Shown here piece after piece: positions 63,465 through 64,000 of a DNA stretch of 64,000 nt; position 1 is the stretch's first letter, and every line of letters starts with the position of its first letter. The translations under genes and the position numbers were made by a program. Source of the stretch: LMUY01 sp965199095 (lineage in GTDB: Bacteria > Pseudomonadota > Alphaproteobacteria > Acetobacterales > Acetobacteraceae). Below the pieces are notes generated by a model. It was given only the letters and a program-made list of their open reading frames with translations, had not been told where the DNA came from and made no database searches. The stretch is taken from positions 806,001 to 870,000 of the forward strand of contig CBDAQM010000006.1 of NCBI GenBank assembly GCA_965199095.1, read 5' to 3'.

Positions 63465-64000
63465 GTGAAAAATTCGATCTCGAGGCGGCGGCCGCCATCC
63501 TGGCGGAGGCATGGCGGGATGGAACCCAGCTCACGCACCTTCCCGAGCCGATCCGGCCGCGGACAATGGCGGACGGCTACGACGTCCAGGACCGTTTGAT
63601 CCAACAGATGGGCCTGTCCACATGCGGCTGGAAGCTCGGGATCGGCAGCCTTGCCCAGAAGCGTGATCTCGGCGTCGGGCGATCGGTGGCCGGGCGCATC
63701 CCGTCGAACGCGCTGTATCGGCACGGCGGCGTGGTCGCGCTGCCCAACGCCGCCCCTGTCACGGTCGAGTTCGAGATCGCCTATGTCCTCGCCCGTGACA
63801 TCCTGGCCGACGAGGCGCCTTTCCCGGCGATAGACGCGGTGGCCGAAACGCGGGTGTCATTCGAACTGGTACTGTCCCGTTTCGTCGATCGTCGCGCCGT
63901 TGGCTGGCCGAGCTTCGCAGCGGACAACGGCGCTTGCCAGGCCGTGGTGCTGGGCGACACGATTTCCCGCTCGGACATCTCGGCCCTCACCGGGAGCCTT
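63461..64000 (+). CDS. Hydratase/FAH-family protein, N-terminal part (runs off window)
   Basis: The frame starts at the ATG at 63461, overlapping the dehydratase stop (ATGA), and is open to the end of the window (180 residues). It resembles 2-keto-4-pentenoate hydratases of the fumarylacetoacetase family: CGWKLGIGSLAQKRDLGVG, then VTVEFEIAYVLARD with the paired acidic metal ligands. It probably acts on the 2-keto-3-deoxy acid made by the dehydratase. The C-terminus is outside the window. Confidence 0.87.
   Translation, partial: MSEKFDLEAAAAILAEAWRDGTQLTHLPEPIRPRTMADGYDVQDRLIQQMGLSTCGWKLGIGSLAQKRDLGVGRSVAGRIPSNALYRHGGVVALPNAAPVTVEFEIAYVLARDILADEAPFPAIDAVAETRVSFELVLSRFVDRRAVGWPSFAADNGACQAVVLGDTISRSDISALTGSL

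Overview
High-GC chromosomal DNA from an alphaproteobacterium, most likely Rhodospirillales/Acetobacteraceae. This is inferred from the serS-tatC-tatB-scpB-scpA-nagZ block, an HpnL-type membrane protein, a PhaR-type domain, DUF2852 and the protein sequences in general. No 16S rRNA is present, so the placement is not certain.

Layout. 1-3.65 kb (+): the 3' end of an M20 peptidase, then a GDP-rhamnose-type sugar nucleotide pair (gmd, rmd) and an HpnL/UPF0104 membrane protein. 3.7-9.4 kb (-): a complete peptide/nickel-type ABC importer operon with a 62-aa lipoprotein set into it. 9.5-11.2 kb (-): a DEAD-box RNA helicase. 11.3-29.6 kb (-): an 18-kb rearranged type VI secretion (T6SS) effector/immunity island. 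29.6-43.4 kb: mixed housekeeping genes (PhaR-type mini-protein, slipin, phytoene-synthase-like protein, Fe/Mn SOD, Uup, a CheB-CheR-HWE kinase with its receiver, malate synthase G, an orphan peptide-binding protein, TetR). 43.6-49.3 kb (-): serS, tatC, tatB, scpB, scpA, an M50 protease and nagZ. 49.5-50.9 kb (-): a CZB protein and a Panacea-domain gene with a small membrane ORF. 51-55.2 kb (-): tRNA-Lys, cyclophilin, coaD, gyrA. 55.4-57.1 kb (+): a structured RNA with terminator, an NTF2-like gene and argC. 57.4-64 kb (+): a sugar-acid catabolic operon (LysR, MFS, lactonase, beta-hydroxyacid dehydrogenase, IlvD/Edd dehydratase, hydratase) that runs off the window.

The island is the most unusual part. 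Its ancestral unit resembles the Agrobacterium Tde2 locus: VgrG, DUF2169 adaptor, DUF4150(PAAR-like)-Ntox15 DNase, GAD-like/DUF1851 immunity. Here there are two intact toxins, five intact immunity genes in two specificity classes, one truncated immunity gene, one orphan toxin tail that keeps the HxxD motif, two decayed DUF2169 copies, one VgrG remnant joined to an IS4-type transposase remnant, and several DUF4150 remnants. Toxin-stop scars precede immunity genes. Interleaved with these are seven members, plus one decayed start, of an uncharacterised family of about 320-370 aa that looks like a beta-propeller. Immunity and propeller genes far outnumber working toxins, which looks like an archive of defence genes built by recombination. 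A second candidate system is the Panacea gene with its small membrane ORF, a possible PanAT toxin-antitoxin pair. All functional statements come from reading the sequence; nothing was searched against a database.
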